NCBI RefSeq assembly: GCF_014930455.1
Contig: NZ_JAAIYO010000001.1
Coordinates: forward strand, 682,001-746,000
Source of the DNA: Corallococcus soli
Lineage (GTDB): Bacteria > Myxococcota > Myxococcia > Myxococcales > Myxococcaceae
Direction of reading: 5' to 3'
Length of the DNA: 64,000 nucleotides
Every line of letters starts with the position of its first letter. Position 1 is the first letter of the stretch. The notes under the pieces are model-generated. The model ran no database searches, was not told the origin of the DNA, and saw nothing but the letters and a program-made list of their open reading frames with translations. A program made the translations under genes and the position numbers. Positions 27,982 to 36,673 of the stretch are shown here, piece after piece.

Positions 27982-29154
27982 CTAGCGGGGCATCATCCAG
28001 CCCGAGGGCTCCGCGGCCTCCATCGTGTTGAGCCTGGAGAGCGGTATCTCCTGCACACCGCTGGTCTTGGAGTTGAAGCCGGTGCTGGTCAGCATGATGG
28101 GGTCGCCATCCTCGGTGTCGCGCCCCGTGTAGATGGCGACGTGGCCGTCACCCCCGTTGTTGCCCGTGGCCGGCCAGAAGACGACCGCGCCCTCCGGCAT
28201 GTTCGCCGTGCTCGCGTACAGGCGGCCCTGCCGCTGTGCCTCGTAGAGGGCCGTCGCGGCGCTCGGCTGGTCCAGGATGGGGTCTCCCTGTCCGGCGTTG
28301 ACGGCGGTCTGCGCCACGAACTTCAGGCACTTCCAGTCGTAGTGCGTCGGATCCGCCGAGTCCGCGCCGTAGGCCGTCTCCATCTCCTCTCCGGCGGCCA
28401 CCATGGCGGGGGCGGGGGCGAGGTCCGGCGAGCCGGCCGGAGCCTCGGCCAGCGGGGGCGGAGGCGGTCCGGGGATGGAGAGCTTCTGATTCGGGTGGAT
28501 GAATTGATTGTTCTGGCGCAGCAGCCCGTCCGCCGCCTGCGGGTTTTCGTCGAGCAGGGCCTGCTTGCTCACGCCCAGCTTCTGCGCGATGAGATCAAGG
28601 TTGTCCCCGTCCACGATGGTGTACTGCGCCGAGGGCGCGGCGGTGTCGGGGGCGACGACGGCCGGGGCCGCGGTCGCTTCCGTCGTCGTCTGCGGCACCA
28701 CCGGCGTGGCGACCGTGGCGGAGGGAATCGGGGCCGGGGCCGCCTGCGAAGGGGTGGTGCCCGACGGGACGGTGAGCGTGTCCCCGATGCTCAGGAAGCC
28801 TCCGGAGCCGCCCCCCAGCCCTCCCGCCTGCGGGTTGGCATTGCGCAGGGCCTCCAGGCTCACGCCCAGCTTGTGCGCGATGCCGTAGCCCGTGTCGCCA
28901 TCCTTCACGGTGTAGGTCGTGGGCTTGGGAGACACGTCGACGGCGGGCATGACGGTGACGACGGGCGGCTCACCGGTCAGGTTCACGCCCTGCTTGCGGA
29001 CCGGCTGGGACACGAAGGTGTCCGTGGCGGCGGCCAGCCTGGGCGCGGCGGGCGTCGTCGTGTTGGCGACCGGCGGCGGCACCGTGGCCGCCACGGGCTT
29101 GAAGGTGGTGCGAGACGCGTTGGCGCCAAAGTTCGGCTGGATGGTGCTCCCCAT
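27982..29154 (-). CDS. LysM protein with NlpC/CHAP-like cell-wall hydrolase domain
   Basis: In the 390-residue protein two LysM repeats are visible (~79-130, YTVKDGDTGYGIAHKLGVS; ~177-228, YTIVDGDNLDLIAQKLGVS), separated by Pro/Ala/Thr linkers. The C-terminal domain (~265-385) has DWKCLKFV with a candidate catalytic Cys and GDGHVAIYTG with a candidate His, as in CHAP/NlpC-P60 amidases. LysM binds peptidoglycan, so cell-wall cleavage is the likely role. No classical signal peptide was seen, so export route is unclear. GAGGGGGAAG supports ATG 29154. The gap 29155-29310 holds an AT-rich patch (~29228-29250) that could be promoter. Confidence 0.85.
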   Translation of the reverse strand: MGSTIQPNFGANASRTTFKPVAATVPPPVANTTTPAAPRLAAATDTFVSQPVRKQGVNLTGEPPVVTVMPAVDVSPKPTTYTVKDGDTGYGIAHKLGVSLEALRNANPQAGGLGGGSGGFLSIGDTLTVPSGTTPSQAAPAPIPSATVATPVVPQTTTEATAAPAVVAPDTAAPSAQYTIVDGDNLDLIAQKLGVSKQALLDENPQAADGLLRQNNQFIHPNQKLSIPGPPPPPLAEAPAGSPDLAPAPAMVAAGEEMETAYGADSADPTHYDWKCLKFVAQTAVNAGQGDPILDQPSAATALYEAQRQGRLYASTANMPEGAVVFWPATGNNGGDGHVAIYTGRDTEDGDPIMLTSTGFNSKTSGVQEIPLSRLNTMEAAEPSGWMMPR

Positions 29155-29310
29155 GTGACTTCCCCCTCGGGTGCTGCGCTTTGTTTCGATGCAGGGGCAT
29201 TGTCCGGGAGCACCGGGGCGCGGTGGAGTTAAGCCGGATTAAATCATTTGAGATGCGGCTCCACGGTACGGCGCCGGCAGTCCTCCCGGCCCCGTGCGCG
29301 GAAGAACCGC

Positions 29311-30039
29311 TCAGACCGCCGTCCAACCCCCGTCGATGTCGATGACCTGCCCCGTGGCGTAGGCGCACGTCGCGAGGAAGTAGGCCGCATCCGCCATGTC
29401 CCGGACGGTGCCCGGCCGCTTGAGCGGGATGTTGCTCACGAGGGCGTCCATGAACGCGCCCAACTGCTCGGGTGGAACGCCCCAGTCGATGGCCGTATCC
29501 CGGGTCAACCCCGGCGACAGCACGTTGACGCGGATGCCCTTGGGCGCGAGCTCGACCGCGAGCGAGCGGCCCATGGCGTTGACCGCGCCGCACAGGCCCG
29601 CGCCCCCCGAGTAGTTCACCAGGGCCGCGTGTCCGGCGATGCCAGAACACAGGATGATGGCGCTGCCCGCCGCCATCTTCGGCACCGCGTAATGGCAGGC
29701 GGAGAGCTGGCCGAAGAACCGGTCGTTGAAGAGGTTTCGCCACGCCTGGGACGGCACGGCCTCCACCGCGCCGAACACGGCGCCGCCGGCGCACGTCACC
29801 AGCAGGTCCACGCGCGGCACGGAGTCGATGAGCCGCTTCACCTGCGCGTCGTCACCCACGTCCGTGGCCACACCCCGGACGCCATGCCCCAGCTGCTCCA
29901 CCGCGGCGTCCAGGCGTTGCTGGCGGCGGCCGGCGATGACCACCTCCGCGCCCTCGTGGGCGAAGCGCTCCGCGATGGCCAGACCGATTCCAGTGCCACC
30001 GCCCGTGATGACCGCGATCTTCCCGTCCAATGCACCCAC
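29311..30039 (-). CDS. SDR-family oxidoreductase lacking the active-site lysine
   Basis: The 242-residue protein has TGGGTGIG cofactor binding (~11-18), LVTCAGG in place of NNAG, Ser in LCSGIAGH, and Tyr in NYSGGAGLCG. The usual YxxxK reads YSGGA, so the catalytic lysine is absent. The C-terminal NVLSPGLTRD and GQVIDIDGGW are typical. AGGAGGT four bases before GTG 30039 sets the start, although the frame is open far upstream. It may be an inactive or altered reductase. The plus-strand secreted gene is divergent from it. Confidence 0.85.
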   Translation of the reverse strand: MGALDGKIAVITGGGTGIGLAIAERFAHEGAEVVIAGRRQQRLDAAVEQLGHGVRGVATDVGDDAQVKRLIDSVPRVDLLVTCAGGAVFGAVEAVPSQAWRNLFNDRFFGQLSACHYAVPKMAAGSAIILCSGIAGHAALVNYSGGAGLCGAVNAMGRSLAVELAPKGIRVNVLSPGLTRDTAIDWGVPPEQLGAFMDALVSNIPLKRPGTVRDMADAAYFLATCAYATGQVIDIDGGWTAV

Positions 30040-30043
30040 GGCT

Positions 30044-30050
30044 ACCTCCT
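30044..30050 (-). promoter_or_regulatory. Shine-Dalgarno AGGAGGT deciding GTG start 30039
   Basis: A perfect minus-strand AGGAGGT is spaced four bases from the GTG codon that begins VGALDGKIAV. It shows that the ~55 upstream codons are not translated. Confidence 0.75.
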
Positions 30051-30173
30051 GGTGAAGGAAACCCTGGCAGCAAAGCACGGCGCTCCCACCCGGCCGCAAT
30101 CCCAGGCGCCGTGCGGCATGGGGTGTGCAGTCGCGCTCTGGCGCAGTCGTTCCACCATCCCCCGGAGACACCC

Positions 30174-30980
30174 ATGACCTTTCAATGGAAGAAGAACCGC
30201 TCACTCGTTCGTAACGCGCTCGGACTCGGACTGGGAGTCGGCATCCTGCTGACCGCGACGCCGGTCCTCGCCGGGGACGCGAAGGCCGACGGCTGCACGG
30301 AGTTCTCCGGCATGGCGCACTGCCCGCTGGCGGGCACCGAACTGCACGCCTCCAACGAGGGGCTGGTCGTCAAGAGCACGGATGGCAAGCAGGCCGGGGT
30401 GAGCATCGACCTGAACGACGCCACCGGGTGGGATGCGTGGTTGAGCCCGCTGGAGCCGGACTTCGACAGCCGGATGCTGATGACCTTCACCGGCGCGCTG
30501 CCGGACGGCTCGCCGGAGCTGCGTGAGCGCGTGGTCGTGGCGCGCTCGAAGCAGGACGACCAGGGCGCCATCTACGTGGATGCCTCCGTCCACGGCGCCA
30601 CCTCCTACACGGTGCGGGGCTACAACGACGGGAAGCTGGTCTTCACGCGCACCGGCGTGAAGCCCGTCCAGGAGGACTTCGTGGGCCGGGCCGCCCCGGG
30701 TGGCGCCATGCAGCTCTCCAAGCTCGTCTCCTTCCCCGGCCGCTGGGGCAGCGCCCACGGCGTCATGGAAGGCCCGAACGGGGAGACCTGCACCCCGGGC
30801 CTGGACTTCCCGTCCCCTCGCCCCGTCCGCTTCCCCGACTACAGCCTCTCGGTCGCGGTGCAGCTCGTCACCTTCCAGCCCGAGGGCGTCGCGCTCAAGT
30901 CCCGCACGCTCCGTGAAGTGACCTTCCAGGCGGACGGCCTGGAGAGCTTCACCCTCCAGAAGGAAGTCCGCACGCCCTGA
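30174..30980 (+). CDS. Secreted protein of unknown function, 268 aa
   Basis: The Sec signal peptide ends about PVLAGDA (~residue 35), after a basic start MTFQWKKNRS. The mature protein is beta-rich with four Cys residues (DGCTEFSGMAHC early, ETCTPG later) and no membrane span. GGAG precedes the ATG. No family was recognised. The overall style (exported, divergent, single gene) resembles the protein at 31212-31868, but there is no obvious sequence similarity. Confidence 0.7.
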   Translation: MTFQWKKNRSLVRNALGLGLGVGILLTATPVLAGDAKADGCTEFSGMAHCPLAGTELHASNEGLVVKSTDGKQAGVSIDLNDATGWDAWLSPLEPDFDSRMLMTFTGALPDGSPELRERVVVARSKQDDQGAIYVDASVHGATSYTVRGYNDGKLVFTRTGVKPVQEDFVGRAAPGGAMQLSKLVSFPGRWGSAHGVMEGPNGETCTPGLDFPSPRPVRFPDYSLSVAVQLVTFQPEGVALKSRTLREVTFQADGLESFTLQKEVRTP

Positions 30981-31113
30981 TGCACATCCCCGCCGCCCGG
31001 AGGGTTTCAGGACCTTCCGGGTGTAACGGAATGCGCTACGAATCCAGCGTTGTGTGTGGCCATTCCTGTCACAGCGCCTGGGTTTGGAGGGCCGCTGGCC
31101 CCTGAGCTGTGAT

Positions 31114-31129
31114 TGGCACCTGGGGTGCA
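31114..31129 (+). promoter_or_regulatory. Candidate sigma-54 promoter (-24/-12)
   Basis: TGGCAC, five bases, then GTGCA keeps the essential GG and GC dinucleotides ten bases apart; the consensus has TTGCA at the second box. It lies ~80 bases before the start of 31212-31868. Sigma-54 promoters are frequent in myxobacteria. No enhancer-binding site was identified. Confidence 0.4.
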
Positions 31130-31211
31130 CTGGTCGTGAAGCGACGAGCGGCGTTGCCGTGTCCCCCACGGGAACGCCTTTCCCTCCTCGTCATTCCCCA
31201 GAAGGTGCCCC

Positions 31212-31868
31212 ATGACCCGAAAGTTCGTACAGGCTTTCTCCCTTGTCGCGGCGCTGCTCCTGACCTCCAGCACGGCGATCGCCGGTGAGCGCCTGGCGGC
31301 GTACCTGCCTCGGCTCGACGCCCCGAAGGCGCCCGCGCAGGCGTGCACGGACCCCAGGGCCCAGCTGCACGAAGCGGCCAAGCAGGCCGGGGTGGACATC
31401 AACCCCCAGGAGACCGTCGTCGTGTCGAAGGACGGCATGACGTTCGCCGGCAGCAGCCTCGCGGGCTTCGAGCACGTCCCCGCCACCGCGCTGCCCGACG
31501 GCGCGGACTTCGGCTTCGTCTATCTGGACGCGCCGCAGGCGGGCATCCCCGCGGGCCACTACAAGCTGCGCGCGCGCGCGGCCGCCGAGGACATCCAGGT
31601 GGGTGAGTACCGCGGTGAGGTGGACGTCATCGACGCGTCCGGCAAGGCCGTGGCCCGCCTGCCCGCGACGATGCAGACCTCCTCCGTGGAGGTGCCGAAC
31701 CCGCTGCCCTTCGCGCGCACCACGGTGGACGCGCAGTTCCGGCAGACGAACTTCATCGGCGGGCGGCATGACCATCCCTCCCGCTACCACCACACGCTGA
31801 TCCTCGTCTTCCACTGCCCCAACGGCACGACGATCATCATCTTCATCGACTACTGGGATTGGTACTGA
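31212..31868 (+). CDS. Secreted protein of unknown function, 218 aa
   Basis: The Sec signal peptide MTRKFVQAFSLVAALLLTSS is cleaved near TAIAG. The mature part is beta-rich with two Cys residues, and ends in an unusual His/Ile/aromatic tail (GGRHDHPSRYHHTLI, then IIIFIDYWDWY). AAGGTG precedes the ATG. No family is recognised. A candidate sigma-54 promoter is upstream and a hairpin downstream, so it seems to be a single-gene unit. Confidence 0.7.
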   Translation: MTRKFVQAFSLVAALLLTSSTAIAGERLAAYLPRLDAPKAPAQACTDPRAQLHEAAKQAGVDINPQETVVVSKDGMTFAGSSLAGFEHVPATALPDGADFGFVYLDAPQAGIPAGHYKLRARAAAEDIQVGEYRGEVDVIDASGKAVARLPATMQTSSVEVPNPLPFARTTVDAQFRQTNFIGGRHDHPSRYHHTLILVFHCPNGTTIIIFIDYWDWY

Positions 31869-31905
31869 GCCGCCCGCCGCGCTCCACCTGAATGAATGAC
31901 ATCCC

Positions 31906-31942
31906 GGCCCCGGAAGCGCGAATCCCACGCGCCTTCGGGGCC
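31906..31942. terminator. Hairpin between convergent genes
   Basis: GGCCCCG and GCGCG pair with CGCGC and CGGGGCC around a three-base internal mismatch and the loop AATCCCA. There is no clear U-tract, so termination strength is uncertain. Confidence 0.45.
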
Positions 31943-31965
31943 GCGGTGTCTCCAGGCCCGTCGCT

Positions 31966-33663
31966 TCACGGCTTCCGTTCGAGCAGCCTTCGCAGCCGCG
32001 CGGACTTCCTGGCATCCCAGCCCTGGGGTTGGACCAGCGCGACCCAGCCGTCCACGTGCTCGCCGGTGTAGACGTGGCCGTAGCCTGAAGGCACCTCCAG
32101 CCCCAGCGGCAGGTCCGCCGTCACCTGCCAGAACGTCACGAAGGGGATCCACACCATCGCGCCCAGCACGTCTGGACCGCGGGGCTCGCGCAGCCAGTCC
32201 GGCCGCTTCACCATGAGCGAGGGGCTCCACCAGGTGATGGGGTCGGAGGGGTGCAGCAGGTACAGCACGCGGGAAGGCCCCCACGGCGCATCCGCTGGCG
32301 GGATGACCTCCCCGGGCCGGCGGCTGAAGCGGACCGTGCGGCCCTGACGATAGACGGGCTCCACCTCCGGGCTGCCGGCGTCGCGCTGGTCGGTGAACTC
32401 GCGATACAGGGTGTTGAAGTTCGGCGGGCCCACGAACAGCGCCCCGTCGGTGCGGTTGGCCAGGTCGCGCTCGCCGCTGAACGCGGTCTCCCCGCCGTAG
32501 GAGCCCAGGCTCTCGCCGAACACGAGCAGCTTCGGGCGCTGGCCTTCGGGGAGCTTCGACCATCGCTCGTACACCGCATCGAAGAGCGCGCGGCCCTCCT
32601 TGCGCGCCTTCTTCTGGTCCACCAGCACGGAGAGCCACGACCACAGGTGCGAGTACTGCGTGGCGACGATGGCGGAGTCCCCGCCCGTCACGTACTCGAA
32701 GGCCTCCACGGCCTGGGGCACCACCCAGCCGCTGCCCGTGGTCGTCACCACCAGCAGGTGGGCGCGCTGGAAGGCGCCGGTCCGCTCCAATTCCCGCACC
32801 ACCAATTCGGCCCGCCCCTCCGCGTCCTGCGCGGATGCGTAGCCCGCGTACACGCGGATGGGTTCCTTTGCCTCCGTGCCGGCGAACGCGGTGAGCTGCT
32901 GCACGCTGGGGCCGCGCCCCACGAAGTTGCGCCCCTCCCGTCCCAATGACTCCCACTCCACCTGCGAGCCGGGGCCGCCGGAGCGCAGCGCGGTGGAGGG
33001 CGGGACCACGCCTTCCTCGGTGGTCAGGTCCCGCAGGGCCAGGCTGCGGTCCGCCATCCCAAGGAGGCCATCCTTCATCAAGCCACTGGCGACCAGGAAG
33101 GTGAGCGCCACCACCGCCAGGACACTCATCGCGCGCGCCGCGCGAGGCCCGATGTGCCGCGCGAGCCGCGCGTCCAGCGCGCGATGCACCGCCCGCAGGC
33201 CCCGCCCCAAAGTGAGCAGCAGGAAGAACACGAACGCCGCGATGACGGGGGCGAACACGTAGCCCGCGCTGCCCGGATGGGGCATCCCCATGAGCTCCCG
33301 GATGTGGCGCTGCCAGTGGAAGCCCAGCAGCAGCGCGGCGACCAGCGCCACACCGCCCGCGATGAAGAAGAACCGCCACGCCCGGGGACGGGGCGTCCTC
33401 GCGGGGCGATGGGCGAACTCGCGCCACAGCCAGGCGCCCAGCACGCCCAGCCCGTAGCCGATGACCGCGCTGACGCCGCTGACGAAGCCCTGGAAGGCCC
33501 CGGTGCGTGGCAGCAGGGACGGGGTGAAGGACAGACATGCGAAGAGGAGCGCGACCCACGCTCCTGGCAGCGTGCCGAGGAGCCACCGGGGGGCGGCGCG
33601 ACTGCCCTGCCAGACACCCCGCTCCGGTGCCGGCCGCGCATCGCGGGTGAGAAGGCGCTCCAT
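31966..33663 (-). CDS. Membrane alpha/beta hydrolase (Abhydrolase_9-like)
   Basis: The 565-residue protein has an N-terminal half of about four to five membrane helices (SLLPRTGAFQGFVSGVSAVIGY, ~50-75; others to ~200). The C-terminal half is a hydrolase with nucleophile elbow GESLGSYGG, the conserved VGPPNFN block and HPSDPITWWSPSL. This two-part layout matches the family of membrane-anchored Abhydrolase_9 proteins, whose substrate is not established; a lipid or polyester is possible. ATG 33663 was chosen because the upstream extension is not protein-like. The gene stands alone, facing the secreted gene. Confidence 0.85.
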   Translation of the reverse strand: MERLLTRDARPAPERGVWQGSRAAPRWLLGTLPGAWVALLFACLSFTPSLLPRTGAFQGFVSGVSAVIGYGLGVLGAWLWREFAHRPARTPRPRAWRFFFIAGGVALVAALLLGFHWQRHIRELMGMPHPGSAGYVFAPVIAAFVFFLLLTLGRGLRAVHRALDARLARHIGPRAARAMSVLAVVALTFLVASGLMKDGLLGMADRSLALRDLTTEEGVVPPSTALRSGGPGSQVEWESLGREGRNFVGRGPSVQQLTAFAGTEAKEPIRVYAGYASAQDAEGRAELVVRELERTGAFQRAHLLVVTTTGSGWVVPQAVEAFEYVTGGDSAIVATQYSHLWSWLSVLVDQKKARKEGRALFDAVYERWSKLPEGQRPKLLVFGESLGSYGGETAFSGERDLANRTDGALFVGPPNFNTLYREFTDQRDAGSPEVEPVYRQGRTVRFSRRPGEVIPPADAPWGPSRVLYLLHPSDPITWWSPSLMVKRPDWLREPRGPDVLGAMVWIPFVTFWQVTADLPLGLEVPSGYGHVYTGEHVDGWVALVQPQGWDARKSARLRRLLERKP

Positions 33664-33907
33664 GCGAACCCCCGGTCCTTGAGTGCCCACGCGGGCCGCG
33701 CCTGGGGTGCTCGCCCTGGCCCCGAGGCTCACACCTGAGGATAGGCCTCCAGTCCTCGCGCGGCACCGAACGCCCGGCGCGCCCGGAGGCAGGGGCGGGG
33801 CCTTGGAGGCCCGTCCGCCCTGGCCTTGCATCGCGCGCGGGGCCGGGCAGGGGAGCCTCCACCGGACCGTCTCTTGAAGGCCCCGGGGCGCCTCCCAGAT
33901 TTCCAAC

Positions 33908-34174
33908 ATGGAACTCCTGGTGGTCCCGCTCCAGCCCCGCTTCGAGCAGCTCCTCAGGGAGCAGCTGCGCCGGTTGTCGACGACGATGACGCGCGAGCAA
34001 CTGGTCCAGCTCCGGCTGGAGCAACTGTATGACTGGGAGCGGGTGGAGGACCCCGTCACCCGCCGCTTCTTCCGCGCCTCCACCCTGGCGTGGACCCGTG
34101 AGGAATTGAAGGCGCTCGTCGAGGCCACCGTCCGCGAATACCTGCCCGAACAGGAGCGGGAGGAGGTCCACTGA
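33908..34174 (+). CDS. PLD operon gene 1: small helical protein
   Basis: The 88-residue, charged, all-helical soluble protein has segments FEQLLREQLRRLSTTMTREQ and TREELKALVEATVREYLPEQ. No family is recognised. Its TGA overlaps the ATG of the next gene (TGATG), which marks it as the first gene of a tight five-gene operon ending at 36530. It could be an adaptor or an inhibitor of the nuclease-like proteins (inference). Confidence 0.65.
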   Translation: MELLVVPLQPRFEQLLREQLRRLSTTMTREQLVQLRLEQLYDWERVEDPVTRRFFRASTLAWTREELKALVEATVREYLPEQEREEVH

Positions 34175-34377
34175 TGGGCTATCCCAACCTCGGGAATTAC
34201 GCGGACATGCTCCACCTGGATCCGGAGTTCGACCCCAATGCCCTGCCAGGCGACGGCGCGTCCATCGACCTGTTCGACTTCGGCGACCCCTACGCGCCCT
34301 CCAGCCCGGAGGACCAGGCCCGGCTGGACTTCGAACGGATGCTCCAACTGCTGCTCGATGAAGCGGGCAGCATGTAG
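34174..34377 (+). CDS. PLD operon gene 2: small acidic protein
   Basis: The 67-residue protein is strongly acidic (DPEFDPNALPGDGASIDLFD, then a short helix ending LLLDEAGSM). The composition is DNA-mimic-like, and such acidic proteins sometimes neutralise nucleases; this is speculation from composition only. It is translationally coupled to gene 1. Confidence 0.6.
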   Translation: MGYPNLGNYADMLHLDPEFDPNALPGDGASIDLFDFGDPYAPSSPEDQARLDFERMLQLLLDEAGSM

Positions 34378-34391
34378 CGAGGACGCCGCCC

Positions 34392-34685
34392 ATGCCCATG
34401 CCCCCCGGATACGAACGGCTGGAAGCCATCGAGGACCTGCTGGAGGAGCACCGCCTGCTCATCCACGAACAGCTCGCGACGCTCTCCTGGCAGGAGGTGG
34501 CGCTGCTCTTCCAGGCCGAACAGGAGGCGAAGGCGAAGACGCCGTCGGAGAAGGAGGCGGCGCCGCGGGTCTCCCTGGCGCTGGCGGAGTACCAGGACTT
34601 CACGCGCCGGCTGCTCCTCACCTACCGCCACTATGAGCAGGGATTGCGGGAGCGGCTGGCGACCCTGACGCCGGAGGCGCCATGA
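34392..34685 (+). CDS. PLD operon gene 3: small helical protein
   Basis: The 97-residue helical protein has two charged helices (ERLEAIEDLLEEHRLLIHEQ and YRHYEQGLRERLATL) around a Lys/Glu/Ala-rich linker. No family is recognised. Its stop overlaps the start of the PLD protein (ATGA), suggesting equal expression with it. Confidence 0.6.
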   Translation: MPMPPGYERLEAIEDLLEEHRLLIHEQLATLSWQEVALLFQAEQEAKAKTPSEKEAAPRVSLALAEYQDFTRRLLLTYRHYEQGLRERLATLTPEAP

Positions 34686-35206
34686 ACTTCGAGGCCTTCC
34701 CCGTGTCCGGAGGCACGCTGCTCCACGACGGGGACTACGCCCCCTTCGCGGCCAGCTGGTTCGCGCTGGCGCGCAAGCGGCTCTGGGTGTCTGTCTTCAT
34801 CATCGACACGCGGGTGCTGAGGGATCCGCTGCGGTCGGTGCGCGGCCTGGTGGAGCAGCTGGCCCGGGCGCGGTGGCGCAACGTGGACGTGCGAGTGCTG
34901 GTGGGGGTGTCGGACACGCCGGAGGTCCACATCGCCAACACCACCTCCGCGCTCCACATGCGGGAGCTGGGCGTGCCGGTGCGGCTGTTCCACTCCGAGC
35001 GCCACGTGAGCACCCACAGCAAGTTCGTCATCGTGGACGACCGGGTGCTGCTGGGCAGTCACAACTGGACGCACTCCGCCTTCCACGTGAGCCATGAGGA
35101 CTCCCTGGCGGTGAACTCGCCGCAGCTCGCGATGGGGCTGGGGCGGGACTTCGAGCGGCTCTGGGCCGAGGGTGCGCGGAAAGCGGAGGCGGCCCATGCG
35201 TCCTGA
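34682..35206 (+). CDS. PLD operon gene 4: single-HKD phospholipase-D-fold protein
   Basis: The 174-residue protein has one HKD motif, HSKFVIVDD (His112, Lys114), followed by LLGSHNWTHSAF, the conserved G-S-x-N of the PLD superfamily. With one motif per chain it must dimerise to form an active site, like the bacterial endonuclease Nuc. Nuclease or phosphodiesterase activity is the likely chemistry. It has no signal peptide, so it acts in the cytoplasm. It overlaps the next gene, also a PLD protein, by 11 bases. Confidence 0.85.
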   Translation: MNFEAFPVSGGTLLHDGDYAPFAASWFALARKRLWVSVFIIDTRVLRDPLRSVRGLVEQLARARWRNVDVRVLVGVSDTPEVHIANTTSALHMRELGVPVRLFHSERHVSTHSKFVIVDDRVLLGSHNWTHSAFHVSHEDSLAVNSPQLAMGLGRDFERLWAEGARKAEAAHAS

Positions 35207-36530
35207 GTGGTTCGCGCCGATGGTGCGTGGCTGGTCGGAGCAGGTGCGGTGGGAGCCGGACGAGCTGGAGCGGGCCACCGGGCTGCTGGTGGAGCTCAGC
35301 CGGGCGCAGGGCGGGGCGCTGGTCCTGGATGAGGCGCCCGGCGAGGACGTCGCGCGCCAGTTCGCCCTGCGCCGGGCCCGGGAGGTGCTGCAACGGCGGA
35401 TGAACCGCTACGCCCGCGCGCTGGAGGAAGGCGCCGGGTCCGCCCGCTACAGCAGGCCCGTGCGCGAGGAGTCGGACACACCAGCGCTGCCCTTCGTGAC
35501 GCCGCACGAGTGGGCGGACGCCCTGGAGGTGAACACGGCCAGCGCGGAGGAGCTGGAGGGGCTGCCGGGCCTGGGGCGGGTGCTGGCGGAGCGCATCGTG
35601 AGACACCGCCGCGCGCACGGCCCCTTCCGCACGCTGGAGTCGCTGCTGCGGGTGGAGGGCCTGGGCGTGAAGGGGCTGGAGCAGCTCCGCGGGCGGATCC
35701 TCCTGGAGGAGCGCCCGCCGGTGTTCCGGAGCGAGGCGCTGGAGGCGTTCGTCCAGGAGCCCTCCTTCGCCCGGTACGTGCAATGGGTGGCCGCCAGCGG
35801 AGGTTCGTTCCAGTGGCGCCGCGCGCAGGGACAGGGCCCGGTGGCCCAGGTGCTGATGGAGCTGGAGGAGGCCCTGCGGGATGCGCGGGAGCACCCCTAC
35901 GGTGTCGCACGGCGGCTGGGGGCCACGCGGGCGAGCGCGGCGCGGACCGAACAGGAGCGGTTGGATGGGGCCCGTACCCACGCCGAGGACGCCTCCGGCA
36001 CGGTCCGGGCGGGTGTGCTGTTGAGGCAGGGCCAGTACCCGGAGTTCGTGGAGCGCCTGCTCTCAGGGGCGGCGCGCTCCGTGCGGGTGGTCCTCTTCTT
36101 CTTCCGGTACGTGGATGCGAAATACCCCACGCACGGTCTGCTGCAACAGCTCATCGCGGCGCATGAGCGCGGCGTGGACGTCCAGGTCATCCTGGACCAG
36201 GACGCGAAGGGGGATGTCTATCATTCCCGCGTCATCAACCTGCCGGCCTTCCAGGCGCTGACGGCCCGGAAGGTGCCGGTGCGCTACGACGCGGCGAGCC
36301 GGCTCACGCACTCCAAGCTGGTGCTGGTGGATGGCAGGCACCTGGTGATGGGCAGCCACAACTGGACGTTGAGTTCGTTCACCCGCTACGACGAGACGAG
36401 CCTGTATCTGGACTCGGAGCCGCTGGGCGCGCGGCTCGAAGAGCGCTTCCGGACGCTGTGGACGCAGAAGGCGCAGCGGGAAGTCACGGCCTCCCCCATG
36501 GCAGGTGAGCCCGCGGTGGTCGAACCCTGA
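35196..36530 (+). CDS. PLD operon gene 5: helix-hairpin-helix plus PLD-fold protein
   Basis: ATG 35196 (MRPEWFAPMV) lies inside the end of gene 4. Residues ~115-175 are a ComEA-like helix-hairpin-helix (NTASAEELEGLPGLGRVLAE, VEGLGVKGLEQLRGRI), which normally binds DNA non-specifically. Residues ~270-430 are a PLD fold with HSKLVLVDG (His372, Lys374) and MGSHNWTLSSF. There is only one HKD in the 444 residues, so it could homodimerise or pair with gene 4 to build a composite site. The DNA-binding module next to a PLD catalytic unit argues for a nuclease. The operon ends here. Confidence 0.85.
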   Translation: MRPEWFAPMVRGWSEQVRWEPDELERATGLLVELSRAQGGALVLDEAPGEDVARQFALRRAREVLQRRMNRYARALEEGAGSARYSRPVREESDTPALPFVTPHEWADALEVNTASAEELEGLPGLGRVLAERIVRHRRAHGPFRTLESLLRVEGLGVKGLEQLRGRILLEERPPVFRSEALEAFVQEPSFARYVQWVAASGGSFQWRRAQGQGPVAQVLMELEEALRDAREHPYGVARRLGATRASAARTEQERLDGARTHAEDASGTVRAGVLLRQGQYPEFVERLLSGAARSVRVVLFFFRYVDAKYPTHGLLQQLIAAHERGVDVQVILDQDAKGDVYHSRVINLPAFQALTARKVPVRYDAASRLTHSKLVLVDGRHLVMGSHNWTLSSFTRYDETSLYLDSEPLGARLEERFRTLWTQKAQREVTASPMAGEPAVVEP

Positions 36531-36673
36531 AGCCACTCACTGCCGATGGGCCTGACCCAGGGTGAGGATGGACTCGATTCGTCTCGCTCTGCCGTGTGTT
36601 TGACATTCAAGACACCACCTCCGTATACGCCGCCGGTCGCAGTGGCTCACTTCCAGTGAAACCGGGTGGCTTG

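Noticed and set aside
31850-34621. 923-codon minus-strand frame over the Abhydrolase_9-like gene and part of the PLD operon
   Set aside because: It is a shadow frame; the hydrolase motifs are in a different minus frame and the PLD genes are on the plus strand.
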